Assembly (NCBI GenBank): GCA_026003395.1
Contig: BPHE01000003.1
Span: forward strand, 134,810-198,809
From: Vicingaceae bacterium
GTDB lineage: Bacteria > Bacteroidota > Bacteroidia > Flavobacteriales_E > Vicingaceae
DNA length: 64,000 nt
Reading direction: 5' to 3'
Positions 29,033-37,898 of this stretch are shown here, in pieces. Each line of letters begins with the position of its first letter. Position 1 is the first letter of the stretch. Below the pieces are notes generated by a model that did not search any database, had not been told where the DNA came from, and was given only the letters and a program-made list of their open reading frames with translations. A program made the translations under genes and the position numbers.

Positions 29033-30357
29033 TCTTGAATTTTAATATCAAATTTAGTCAATTCTTCCAATACCGGTTGATAGATGCTTGAATGCATGGG
29101 AACAACCACGCCTTTTTCCTGTATTTTACCTTCACAAATAAACCTTGCGGCAATAGCCACAGGTAAACTTACCGTTTTTGCCATTGCCGAATAAATATCC
29201 GATTCGCCGATACAATGCATGGACGATTGTTTCTCGTGCAATTTTCCATCAGCATCATAATAGACAAATTTATGCCACATCACCACCATGTCGCGGTCTT
29301 CGGGCGTCATGGTCCACTTTCTTTCCAAAATGTGTTGAAGATACATGGCAGGTGTAGCATTCTGTATGCCGGCTTTTATTTCATCGTTAAACATATCCAA
29401 CCATTCGAGTTTTTCCATCAAATCATTGTCGTCTTGTTGTATGTTAAGATAATGCATCAGTTTTATTTCAACACGGTCGGTAGGATGATAAGGAAGGAAA
29501 GAATTTGTGTATTGCCTGAATGTTAATTCTTCGGAGTTTTCCATGACATAAGAATCATCGGTCATCCCCATTTGCACGAAAATATGCCACCCCTTGCAAA
29601 ATCCGGGTCTTCGCAATGTGCCACGGTAGAGCGTCAATGCATCCTGCAAACCGTATAATTCTCTGTATCTCAATGAGTCCCTATTGGCATAGCCCTCAAA
29701 CTTGCCAAGGCCGGGTATTTGTATTATTTCTGTTCTTCTGAACAGGCGATGATAAGGTATGTATTTATATTGCCCTTCCTGGATAAATTTCACCGGCCCC
29801 CCTGCCCCTGCCAAAACCACATTGCGAGGATTCCAGGTGAATTTATATTTCCAGGGATTGTCTTTCTCACTGCCGGGTTCAAGCAGCCCTCCAGTAAAGG
29901 TTTCAAATTCCCTGATTTTACCACCTTCCGAACGGATTTTGTCCATTACTTGCATCGCCGTCATATGATCGATGCCGGGATCGAGCCCAATCTCGTTCAA
30001 AAATATCAACCCTTCATTCATTGCATCATTGTGCAACGAACGCATTTCGTCGCTCACATATGAAGCCGTAATCAAATGTTTTTTGCATTTCAAACAGATT
30101 TTCGCAATCTTTACATGCAAAAATGCCGGCAGCATGGATACAACTACATCATGGCTGCTAATTAGTTTTTCGGTTTTTTCAATATCGTCAATATCCAATT
30201 GAACCACATCTACCAAAGGATTGCCCGACAAAAATTTTTCGGCATAGGCGATATTTTTGTCGGCTACGGTCAATCTTTCATTCCAATTGATTTCTTGAAA
30301 ATATTTAAAAAAGTATGCACTTGACTTGCCCGCTCCCAATACAAGTATTTTATTCAT
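29017..30357 (-). CDS. Saccharopine dehydrogenase family protein
   Basis: 446 residues, the usual size for the single-domain glutamate-forming (LYS9-type) enzyme. The N-terminal Rossmann motif is ILVLGAGKSSAYFF; SMLPAFLHVKIAKICL and GLDPGIDHMTAM are typical of the family, and the C-terminal part has the conserved HCIGESDIYSAMAKTVSLP-like stretch. It should oxidise or reduce the secondary amine bond between lysine/2-aminoadipate semialdehyde and glutamate using NAD(P). Lysine breakdown is the most likely role; no partner gene is beside it. It is the last intact gene before the duplicated island; the 110 bases upstream of its start hold nothing obvious. Confidence 0.88.
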   Translation of the reverse strand: MNKILVLGAGKSSAYFFKYFQEINWNERLTVADKNIAYAEKFLSGNPLVDVVQLDIDDIEKTEKLISSHDVVVSMLPAFLHVKIAKICLKCKKHLITASYVSDEMRSLHNDAMNEGLIFLNEIGLDPGIDHMTAMQVMDKIRSEGGKIREFETFTGGLLEPGSEKDNPWKYKFTWNPRNVVLAGAGGPVKFIQEGQYKYIPYHRLFRRTEIIQIPGLGKFEGYANRDSLRYRELYGLQDALTLYRGTLRRPGFCKGWHIFVQMGMTDDSYVMENSEELTFRQYTNSFLPYHPTDRVEIKLMHYLNIQQDDNDLMEKLEWLDMFNDEIKAGIQNATPAMYLQHILERKWTMTPEDRDMVVMWHKFVYYDADGKLHEKQSSMHCIGESDIYSAMAKTVSLPVAIAARFICEGKIQEKGVVVPMHSSIYQPVLEELTKFDIKIQEWDVR

Positions 30358-30467
30358 AATGATGCAGAATTTCGCCGCTAAATTATGTTTTTTGCCGGAA
30401 TGCTTTTTTTGAGAAGATGGTAATTTTAAGTTGACTTAAATTAAAAGAGTAAATTTTATTTGAAGGC

Positions 30468-31646
30468 GAAGTTACAGAAATTTCCTTTGGACAACAATTT
30501 AATATAAATTACAATGTCAATCTCAACACCACTTCTGTCCGTCGTGCCAATTCTGTTGCTTTTGATGTGCGGGAAGCAGGAAGAGTGATGAGAGAAGGCA
30601 ACAAACCTACGGGAAAAATTATTTACATCAAATACGGCACGCCCAAAATACAACCGGGCATGTGTAAAGCCGTCAAAGCCATCGGCTGGTACATTGAAGA
30701 ATACGGTATTGCACAGGTATCCATGAACCTCACAGACATAGATGTTACGCCGCTCCACAAAGCATTTGAAGCGTGCTGTATCAGTGCTGAAAAAAGAGGA
30801 TTAAGAGTAACCGGCTCCGAACTGGTCGGATTGATTCCTTTGAAAGCATTGACCGATGCAGGTAAATATTTTTTGAAAAAACAAGCCCTTTCGGCAGGCG
30901 TCAGTGAAAAAGAACTCATAAAAATTGCAGTAAAAACACTGGGTTTGGACGAACTCAAACCTTTTGTGCCCGAAGAAAGAATCATAGAATATCTCATAGC
31001 CAACAAACAGGACAAAGAGTTGGTGAATAAAACAGTATCCGACTTTGTGGATGTTACGGCTTCCGAATCGCCGGCGCCCGGCGGAGGTTCTGTCTCTGCC
31101 CTGTGTGGCTCTTTAGGTGCGGCATTGGGCGCTATGGTAGCCAATCTTTCCGCCAACAAAAAAGGATGGGAAGAACAAACCGGATTTTTTTCCAATCATG
31201 CAGAACAATCGCAACAAGCCAAACAACAACTTTTACAACTCATAGACAAAGACACGCAGGCATTTAAAGAAGTAATGAAAGCGTTCTCTTTGCCAAAAAA
31301 CACGGACGAAGAAAAAAGCATACGAAAAAAAGCCATAGAAGAAGCCACTTTTCAAGCTATGATGATACCTTATCATACTATGCAGATAGCACAATCTTGT
31401 ATGGATATTCTGCAAATTATGGCAGAAAAAGGAAATCCGAACTCTGTTACCGATGCAGGTGTGGGTGCTTTATGCATACGCACTGCTGTATTAGGCGCTG
31501 CAATGAATGTGAAAATCAACGCTCAAACTATATTACACATGGATAAAGTAAAAGAGATGCTAAAAGATGTTGAAAACATGGAGAAAATAATTATTGAAAA
31601 AGAAAATAAAATAAGAGAATATGTGAATGAAAAAATCAATGGATGA
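30468..31646 (+). pseudogene. ftcD: 5'-truncated formiminotransferase-cyclodeaminase, copy 1
   Basis: Full-length enzymes are ~550 residues; only the last ~385 remain. Similarity begins around 30490 with NYNVNLNTTSVRRANSVAFD, the C-terminal subdomain of the formiminotransferase, and continues into an intact cyclodeaminase domain (SPAPGGGSVSALCGSLGAA, GNPNSVTDAGVGALCIRTA). The N-terminal substrate-binding half is missing, and no good start codon exists before the GTG at 30567. The last ~20 bases before the similarity look frame-damaged (NNLI just out of frame before NYNV). The enzyme would process formiminoglutamate from histidine breakdown. It converges with the DUF1524 gene 16 bases away. 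Confidence 0.88.
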
Positions 31647-31662
31647 TGAGTATTGAAATTTT

Positions 31663-32721
31663 TTATGCATTATTTTTTTGAGCGGATAGCGAATTTAATA
31701 ACAACTCAATCATCTCATTATGGTGTTCTTCACATTCCACGTGTGTCCATTTTTCGTATTTACTATAAACAAGCAGCATTTTTAGACTTTCTATAGTTCC
31801 ATTGTTTAGTTGTTCTTGGATATAAACTTTTTTATTTTCAAAACTTTTATCTATAAGCTTTGAATTTAAGTGAGAACTGATTAAAGCTAAATTTCCAAAA
31901 CAATCTATGTGGCATTTTTTTTCGCAATTATTTTCATTATTATTTTGTGTCCATTCATTTTCATTTGTTTTGCTTTGAGGGTGAATATGTTCAATAGAGT
32001 TTTTACGGGTTAGACGGTATTTTTCTTTTATATTTGAATAATCAAAATTTTTAAAAGGAGGTTTAATTTGATTAAATTTATCTTTAGAATTTTTCCACAA
32101 TAAATATTCTAACTTGTAAAACCAGTAATGTTCGGTGGCTGTACCTCTGTTTAAATTTTCGTTTAAATTTTCGTTTAATTCGTTTTTTATCTGTTTATTA
32201 TCCTTTTCTTTAGAATTAGAAAGAGTATTTTGATGATTAGGTTCTTCTAATGTTTTATCAAAAACTTTCTTCAAATCAGGATTATCTTTTAATCTTTCTA
32301 TTGCTAAATTTCTATCTAAATTTTCTAAAAAGGTTTTTAGTTCATTGTAAATATCTTCATTAAATCCGTTCTTTAAATTTTCATATAGATAACCTAATGT
32401 TGGAGTTAGCCATTCTTGCTGTAAATAGTTTGGAGATGTAAAGGAAAATAAAAGTTGGAGATTTATAAGTTCTCTGTCTAATTCTCCTAATTCGTATTTA
32501 TCATTTTTTATTTTTATCTTTCTTAATTTAATATCTTCTTCACCAGTCGTAGATTTCACACTTCTTTTGAAAATAAAATAATCAAATAGAATTCTCATTT
32601 TTAAAAGGAATAAGATGAATTTTTTTGCTATTTCAGAATTACCTTTAAAAAATAATTTATTTTTATCTCCATTCCCAAAAACTTCTAATAGTTTTTTATC
32701 ATCTAATGAAAAATTTTTCAT
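31663..32721 (-). CDS. DUF1524 HNH-nuclease half of a GmrSD-type protein, copy 1 (separated from its DUF262 half)
   Basis: 352 residues from MKNFSLDDKK. Residues ~195-330 match the DUF1524 (GmrSD C-terminal) nuclease pattern: IEHIHPQ at 243-249 supplies the His-x-x-Pro motif and FGNLALISSHLNSKLIDKSF at 275-294 the Asn-Leu and Asn/Lys part. Cysteines at C266, C270, C274 and C330 may add structure. A short repeat NENLNENLN lies in the linker. It lies in the same frame as the DUF262 gene upstream; the intervening ~50 codons are open but for TAA TGA. So this is probably the second half of one ~720-residue nuclease, made separately only if translation restarts. Very AT-rich, unlike ftcD beside it. 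Confidence 0.82.
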   Translation of the reverse strand: MKNFSLDDKKLLEVFGNGDKNKLFFKGNSEIAKKFILFLLKMRILFDYFIFKRSVKSTTGEEDIKLRKIKIKNDKYELGELDRELINLQLLFSFTSPNYLQQEWLTPTLGYLYENLKNGFNEDIYNELKTFLENLDRNLAIERLKDNPDLKKVFDKTLEEPNHQNTLSNSKEKDNKQIKNELNENLNENLNRGTATEHYWFYKLEYLLWKNSKDKFNQIKPPFKNFDYSNIKEKYRLTRKNSIEHIHPQSKTNENEWTQNNNENNCEKKCHIDCFGNLALISSHLNSKLIDKSFENKKVYIQEQLNNGTIESLKMLLVYSKYEKWTHVECEEHHNEMIELLLNSLSAQKNNA

Positions 32722-32883
32722 ATCATATTTTAAATTCTTTAAATTCTTTTTTTTATTTTCTTTTATTATGAATAGTCTTAAAGTATGAAGTAAAAATGTT
32801 GGAAAATTTATAATGGAATTTACTTCTTTGTTGTCTGGTTTTGAATATTCTTTAGCTTTATTTTGTTCTTGTTGGTTATTTCA

Positions 32884-33828
32884 TTATTTTTCTAAAATAC
32901 CAATAAGTTTTTTACTATTTTCAGAACTTTTATTGTTAGATGAATTTTGGGCTACAGATGTTTGCTGTGACGTATCTATATTTTCAGAATTTTCGTTATT
33001 GGAATTAGATGAATCTTTGCATTTAAAATAGTCTGGAATATTTTCTTCTTCTTTATTTTCTTCTTCTTTTATTGAATCTAATAAATTTTTTCTTATTAGT
33101 GGAATTTTATCTTCTTTTTCACTTGATAAACTAAAAATCAAATCTTCTAAATAATAACTCATATCACTACAGAAATCCCAAATTTTTGCATAGTCATATT
33201 GTTTGTCATCCTTCAAAATATTTAAAAATCTGGCTTTCAATATTTCATGGTGTTCTAATTGTTTTCCCCGGCTGTTCATTACTTCAAAAAACTTAGCAAC
33301 ATCTGTATTTTGTGGGATTACTGACAAGACAAAATATACTTTTTTTAATTTAGAGTTGAAAGAGTTATTATTTTCATTTTCTTTCTTTTTTTCATTTTTC
33401 CATTTTAATATAGCGTTTATATTATCTATCAAGTTATATGAAACATTTTTTATATTTATTTCGCTTAAATTTAATGAATTTTCTTTAAAAACATTTTTAT
33501 TTTTTAATGCTTCTAAAAACTTTTTATCTTCTTCTCTTATTTGATAATCAATATTTATGGCATTCTTACATCCGAATACTACAGATATTAAATAAAGGGT
33601 GGTGAGTCGTTGTTGTCCGTCTATTACTTCGTATGTTTCATTTTTCTTTTTATCAACTACTAAAGTTCCAAGAAAATAACTTTTATCTTTATTTTCCAAA
33701 ATATCATTTAATAGGGTTTCTACCTCTTCTGCTTTCCAAGCATACGGTCTTTGGTATATAGGTATTTCAAAATTGTAATCTTTTAATTTTATGAATTCTA
33801 TTTTTAGTAACTCTTTATTGTTGCTCAT
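32884..33828 (-). CDS. DUF262 half of a GmrSD-type protein, copy 1 (ends early at an A-tract)
   Basis: 314 residues. The DUF262 (GmrS-like) signatures are intact: IPIYQRPYAW at 22-31, FLGTLVV, DGQQRLTTL at 70-78, and FEVMNSRGKQLEHHEILKA near 205. In this family the domain binds and hydrolyses nucleotide and is paired with an HNH nuclease. The frame ends at GAA AAA TAA TGA. Deleting one A from the AAAAA run (T5 at 32887-32891) plus restoring one A at the T3 run (32879-32881) gives a continuous frame into the DUF1524 gene. Its start overlaps the upstream DUF262-only gene by 14 bases, so both belong to one operon. Confidence 0.85.
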   Translation of the reverse strand: MSNNKELLKIEFIKLKDYNFEIPIYQRPYAWKAEEVETLLNDILENKDKSYFLGTLVVDKKKNETYEVIDGQQRLTTLYLISVVFGCKNAINIDYQIREEDKKFLEALKNKNVFKENSLNLSEINIKNVSYNLIDNINAILKWKNEKKKENENNNSFNSKLKKVYFVLSVIPQNTDVAKFFEVMNSRGKQLEHHEILKARFLNILKDDKQYDYAKIWDFCSDMSYYLEDLIFSLSSEKEDKIPLIRKNLLDSIKEEENKEEENIPDYFKCKDSSNSNNENSENIDTSQQTSVAQNSSNNKSSENSKKLIGILEK

Positions 33829-35281
33829 AATTAATCCATTTTCTACCTGATTTTTCTAATATTTCAAAAATATCTTTTTTATGATGTTCCCAAGCATATA
33901 TAAAATTTCTGGCAGTGCCTGTTGTTTCACTAATGTCTTTATCTCCCACTTCAAACCTAATATAGTCATTAAGCTTATTCAAAATTACTTCAGTGGAATA
34001 AGAAAGAAAAATTAATTTAAATAGGTCTATTTTATCTGAATATGGCTTTGCAAAATTATTTACCATTGTTTCTTTCCTTACATAGATTTTATCAATTCTT
34101 AAATATGTGAAAATTATAATCAGTCTGAAGGCAAATTCTTTTAGATTTTCTTCTCCAAATTTGTCGTAAAAAAGAACTAATAAAGGCTTGTAAATTGAGT
34201 TTATGTATTGGTTTCCACTTCCTGAAACTTTATCAAATAAATTGAAAATATCTTTATGTGTTTTTTCTAACTCTGATAATAAATTAAAATACTTAATTAC
34301 AAAGTAGAAAAATTTTTCACCACCTTCTATAGATTGTGGTATTTGAAATGGTAGAAACCTCTCAGCGTCATTTTTCTCCGAGGATAGGTTCGTTTTTAGT
34401 GATTTTGTTTTTAATTTTAATATATTCGTTTTTACGTCATACTCAAATTCCTCAAATATAGGTGGCTGATTATAGTTGTTTAAATGATATTCATTTGCTT
34501 CCGATAAAAATTCTTTATATACGTCGCTCTCTATTAAATCATCTCCTTCAAGTTCTCCTCTGATTGCTTTCCTACATACTGCTAAAAGTTGAAGAATTTC
34601 TTTTAGTTTATCTTTTTGAGTGTCATCTACTTTTTCATAACTTTCCCACTTTCTGGCTAAAATAGGCCTTTCATCTTCTTTTTTAATAAGTCTTATATGA
34701 TGAACTTTTAATAAATCTTTTCTATCTAATGGTTTTCCACGGGAATTATGAGAATCAAATAAAAAGAAAGCAAAATCTAAATCATATGTTTCTAAAATAT
34801 TTACGACAACATTTTTCAATAAAAAATCTTTAAATTCATTTTTGTTAGAGTAATTCTTAAAGAAATTTTCAATTAATTCTTTATTTTGATTAATATTTTT
34901 TTCTGTCAAAGATGAATAAGTTTTAAATTCTAACTGAAGTAATTTGTTATCTTCTTCTTTTTCTCCTAAAACATAAAATATTATTCCTAAAGTTATGATT
35001 CTTTGCTGTCCATCAACGATTTCACATTCATTATTAATTTGATAAAAGACCATATTGCCTATTAAATACTCAAAGTTGTCATTCTTTTTGTTTCTAAAAG
35101 TTTCTTCTAAATCTTTTACAAATTGTTCTACTCTATCTGTATCCCACTCGTATGGTCTTTGAAAGTTAGGTATAATTAACTTTTTTATCTCTTTATTTTC
35201 ATCTTGTAATATATCTTGAATTTTTTTTCTACTTGCAATTAGTTTTTCGGATGAAGATGATTTATTTTTTACCATATTCAA
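33815..35281 (-). CDS. DUF262-only protein, first gene of the GmrSD-like operon, copy 1
   Basis: 488 residues. DUF262 motifs: IPNFQRPYEW at 37-46, YLIGNMVFY, DGQQRIITL at 90-98, and FDSHNSRGKPLDRKDLLKVH around 180. The rest is helical and lacks the IEHILPQ-type HNH motif, so this is the nuclease-free partner of the DUF262/DUF1524 protein. Start is either the ATG at 35281 or the one two codons later. Lysine/asparagine-rich, strongly AT-biased coding, which suggests horizontal acquisition. A TACATTTG -7 type element lies ~115 bases upstream. Two adjacent DUF262 genes suggest a heteromeric complex; I infer defence against DNA, not shown here. Confidence 0.85.
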   Translation of the reverse strand: MNMVKNKSSSSEKLIASRKKIQDILQDENKEIKKLIIPNFQRPYEWDTDRVEQFVKDLEETFRNKKNDNFEYLIGNMVFYQINNECEIVDGQQRIITLGIIFYVLGEKEEDNKLLQLEFKTYSSLTEKNINQNKELIENFFKNYSNKNEFKDFLLKNVVVNILETYDLDFAFFLFDSHNSRGKPLDRKDLLKVHHIRLIKKEDERPILARKWESYEKVDDTQKDKLKEILQLLAVCRKAIRGELEGDDLIESDVYKEFLSEANEYHLNNYNQPPIFEEFEYDVKTNILKLKTKSLKTNLSSEKNDAERFLPFQIPQSIEGGEKFFYFVIKYFNLLSELEKTHKDIFNLFDKVSGSGNQYINSIYKPLLVLFYDKFGEENLKEFAFRLIIIFTYLRIDKIYVRKETMVNNFAKPYSDKIDLFKLIFLSYSTEVILNKLNDYIRFEVGDKDISETTGTARNFIYAWEHHKKDIFEILEKSGRKWINYEQQ

Positions 35282-35393
35282 CTTTTTATATCAACTTCTA
35301 AAAAACTTTCTGATTGATTACTTTCAAAATAATTTCAGCAAGCATTCTTTACAAGAAAATCTACTTTTCTTTTTTTGGTTGGTCAAATGTATA

Positions 35394-35401
35394 GAATTTC
35401 T
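35394..35401 (-). promoter_or_regulatory. Candidate promoter of the DUF262 operon, copy 1
   Basis: TACATTTG on the minus strand fits TAnnTTTG, about 115 bases upstream of the DUF262-only start. A TTG (CAA at 35426-35428 on plus) lies 24 bases further upstream, slightly far for a -33 box. The spacer is one base longer than in copy 2. Confidence 0.4.
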
Positions 35402-35481
35402 ATTTAAATTTAGGCCAATGATTTATGAGTTGAATTTAACTGTCTAATGAATTATTAAACCATTGTTTTTTAATTTCTCTG

Positions 35482-36660
35482 GAAGTTACAGAAATTTCCT
35501 TTGGACAACAATTTAATATAAATTACAATGTCAATCTCAACACCACTTCTGTCCGTCGTGCCAATTCTGTTGCTTTTGATGTGCGGGAAGCAGGAAGAGT
35601 GATGAGAGAAGGCAACAAACCTACGGGAAAAATTATTTACATCAAATACGGCACGCCCAAAATACAACCGGGCATGTGTAAAGCCGTCAAAGCCATCGGC
35701 TGGTACATTGAAGAATACGGTATTGCACAGGTATCCATGAACCTCACAGACATAGATGTTACGCCGCTCCACAAAGCATTTGAAGCGTGCTGTATCAGTG
35801 CTGAAAAAAGAGGATTAAGAGTAACCGGCTCCGAACTGGTCGGATTGATTCCTTTGAAAGCATTGACCGATGCAGGTAAATATTTTTTGAAAAAACAAGC
35901 CCTTTCGGCAGGCGTCAGTGAAAAAGAACTCATAAAAATTGCAGTAAAAACACTGGGTTTGGACGAACTCAAACCTTTTGTGCCCGAAGAAAGAATCATA
36001 GAATATCTCATAGCCAACAAACAGGACAAAGAGTTGGTGAATAAAACAGTATCCGACTTTGTGGATGTTACGGCTTCCGAATCGCCGGCGCCCGGCGGAG
36101 GTTCTGTCTCTGCCCTGTGTGGCTCTTTAGGTGCGGCATTGGGCGCTATGGTAGCCAATCTTTCCGCCAACAAAAAAGGATGGGAAGAACAAACCGGATT
36201 TTTTTCCAATCATGCAGAACAATCGCAACAAGCCAAACAACAACTTTTACAACTCATAGACAAAGACACGCAGGCATTTAAAGAAGTAATGAAAGCGTTC
36301 TCTTTGCCAAAAAACACGGACGAAGAAAAAAGCATACGAAAAAAAGCCATAGAAGAAGCCACTTTTCAAGCTATGATGATACCTTATCATACTATGCAGA
36401 TAGCACAATCTTGTATGGATATTCTGCAAATTATGGCAGAAAAAGGAAATCCGAACTCTGTTACCGATGCAGGTGTGGGTGCTTTATGCATACGCACTGC
36501 TGTATTAGGCGCTGCAATGAATGTGAAAATCAACGCTCAAACTATATTACACATGGATAAAGTAAAAGAGATGCTAAAAGATGTTGAAAACATGGAGAAA
36601 ATAATTATTGAAAAAGAAAATAAAATAAGAGAATATGTGAATGAAAAAATCAATGGATGA
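35482..36660 (+). pseudogene. ftcD: 5'-truncated formiminotransferase-cyclodeaminase, copy 2
   Basis: Identical to copy 1 at protein level, from NYNVNLNTTSVRRANSVAFD to the same C-terminus. Here the DNA to its left is the right end of copy 1, so nothing of the missing N-terminal half lies nearby. It reads towards the copy 2 DUF1524 gene and converges 16 bases from it. Neither copy can make a full bifunctional enzyme; a stand-alone cyclodeaminase domain starting at an internal codon is possible but unproven. Confidence 0.88.
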
Positions 36661-36676
36661 TGAGTATTGAAATTTT

Positions 36677-37735
36677 TTATGCATTATTTTTTTGAGCGGA
36701 TAGCGAATTTAATAACAACTCAATCATCTCATTATGGTGTTCTTCACATTCCACGTGTGTCCATTTTTCGTATTTACTATAAACAAGCAGCATTTTTAGA
36801 CTTTCTATAGTTCCATTGTTTAGTTGTTCTTGGATATAAACTTTTTTATTTTCAAAACTTTTATCTATAAGCTTTGAATTTAAGTGAGAACTGATTAAAG
36901 CTAAATTTCCAAAACAATCTATGTGGCATTTTTTTTCGCAATTATTTTCATTATTATTTTGTGTCCATTCATTTTCATTTGTTTTGCTTTGAGGGTGAAT
37001 ATGTTCAATAGAGTTTTTACGGGTTAGACGGTATTTTTCTTTTATATTTGAATAATCAAAATTTTTAAAAGGAGGTTTAATTTGATTAAATTTATCTTTA
37101 GAATTTTTCCACAATAAATATTCTAACTTGTAAAACCAGTAATGTTCGGTGGCTGTACCTCTGTTTAAATTTTCGTTTAAATTTTCGTTTAATTCGTTTT
37201 TTATCTGTTTATTATCCTTTTCTTTAGAATTAGAAAGAGTATTTTGATGATTAGGTTCTTCTAATGTTTTATCAAAAACTTTCTTCAAATCAGGATTATC
37301 TTTTAATCTTTCTATTGCTAAATTTCTATCTAAATTTTCTAAAAAGGTTTTTAGTTCATTGTAAATATCTTCATTAAATCCGTTCTTTAAATTTTCATAT
37401 AGATAACCTAATGTTGGAGTTAGCCATTCTTGCTGTAAATAGTTTGGAGATGTAAAGGAAAATAAAAGTTGGAGATTTATAAGTTCTCTGTCTAATTCTC
37501 CTAATTCGTATTTATCATTTTTTATTTTTATCTTTCTTAATTTAATATCTTCTTCACCAGTCGTAGATTTCACACTTCTTTTGAAAATAAAATAATCAAA
37601 TAGAATTCTCATTTTTAAAAGGAATAAGATGAATTTTTTTGCTATTTCAGAATTACCTTTAAAAAATAATTTATTTTTATCTCCATTCCCAAAAACTTCT
37701 AATAGTTTTTTATCATCTAATGAAAAATTTTTCAT
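36677..37735 (-). CDS. DUF1524 HNH-nuclease half of a GmrSD-type protein, copy 2
   Basis: Same 352-residue sequence as copy 1, with the IEHIHPQ and FGNLALISSHLNSK motifs. Unlike copy 1, it is one base out of frame with its DUF262 half: copy 2 keeps the run GAAAAT (T4 at 37893-37896) but still has the extra A in AAAAA (T5 at 37902-37906). A single -1 correction at that A5 would give one continuous ~721-residue protein. Confidence 0.82.
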   Translation of the reverse strand: MKNFSLDDKKLLEVFGNGDKNKLFFKGNSEIAKKFILFLLKMRILFDYFIFKRSVKSTTGEEDIKLRKIKIKNDKYELGELDRELINLQLLFSFTSPNYLQQEWLTPTLGYLYENLKNGFNEDIYNELKTFLENLDRNLAIERLKDNPDLKKVFDKTLEEPNHQNTLSNSKEKDNKQIKNELNENLNENLNRGTATEHYWFYKLEYLLWKNSKDKFNQIKPPFKNFDYSNIKEKYRLTRKNSIEHIHPQSKTNENEWTQNNNENNCEKKCHIDCFGNLALISSHLNSKLIDKSFENKKVYIQEQLNNGTIESLKMLLVYSKYEKWTHVECEEHHNEMIELLLNSLSAQKNNA

Positions 37736-37898
37736 ATCATATTTTAAATTCTTTAAATTCTTTTTTTTATTTTCTTTTATTATGAATAGTCTTAAAGTAT
37801 GAAGTAAAAATGTTGGAAAATTTATAATGGAATTTACTTCTTTGTTGTCTGGTTTTGAATATTCTTTAGCTTTATTTTGTTCTTGTTGGTTATTTTCA

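Larger units (their letters stand above)
30468..35481. repeat. Tandem 5.0 kb direct repeat, copy 1 (5014 bp)
   Basis: Copy 1 begins at GAAGTTACAGAAATTTCC and ends at TTAATTTCTCTG, joined without spacer to copy 2. Content: truncated ftcD (+), then DUF1524, DUF262 and DUF262-only genes (-), and their upstream region. Protein sequences are identical between copies. I found one 1-base indel inside (T3 at 32879-32881 against T4 in copy 2) and about five differences in the last ~130 bases. There are no terminal inverted repeats, transposase or integrase. Confidence 0.97.

Noticed and set aside
30623-31195. 190-codon open frame on the minus strand inside ftcD (and again at 35637-36209)
   Set aside because: Antisense shadow of the ftcD coding frame with no domain pattern; present in both copies only because the DNA is duplicated.
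32887-32891. Programmed ribosomal frameshift joining the DUF262 and DUF1524 halves
   Set aside because: The site is G-AAA-AAT, not a classical slippery heptamer, and five A is short for efficient slippage; copy 1 also needs a stop readthrough. Indel or error is simpler.
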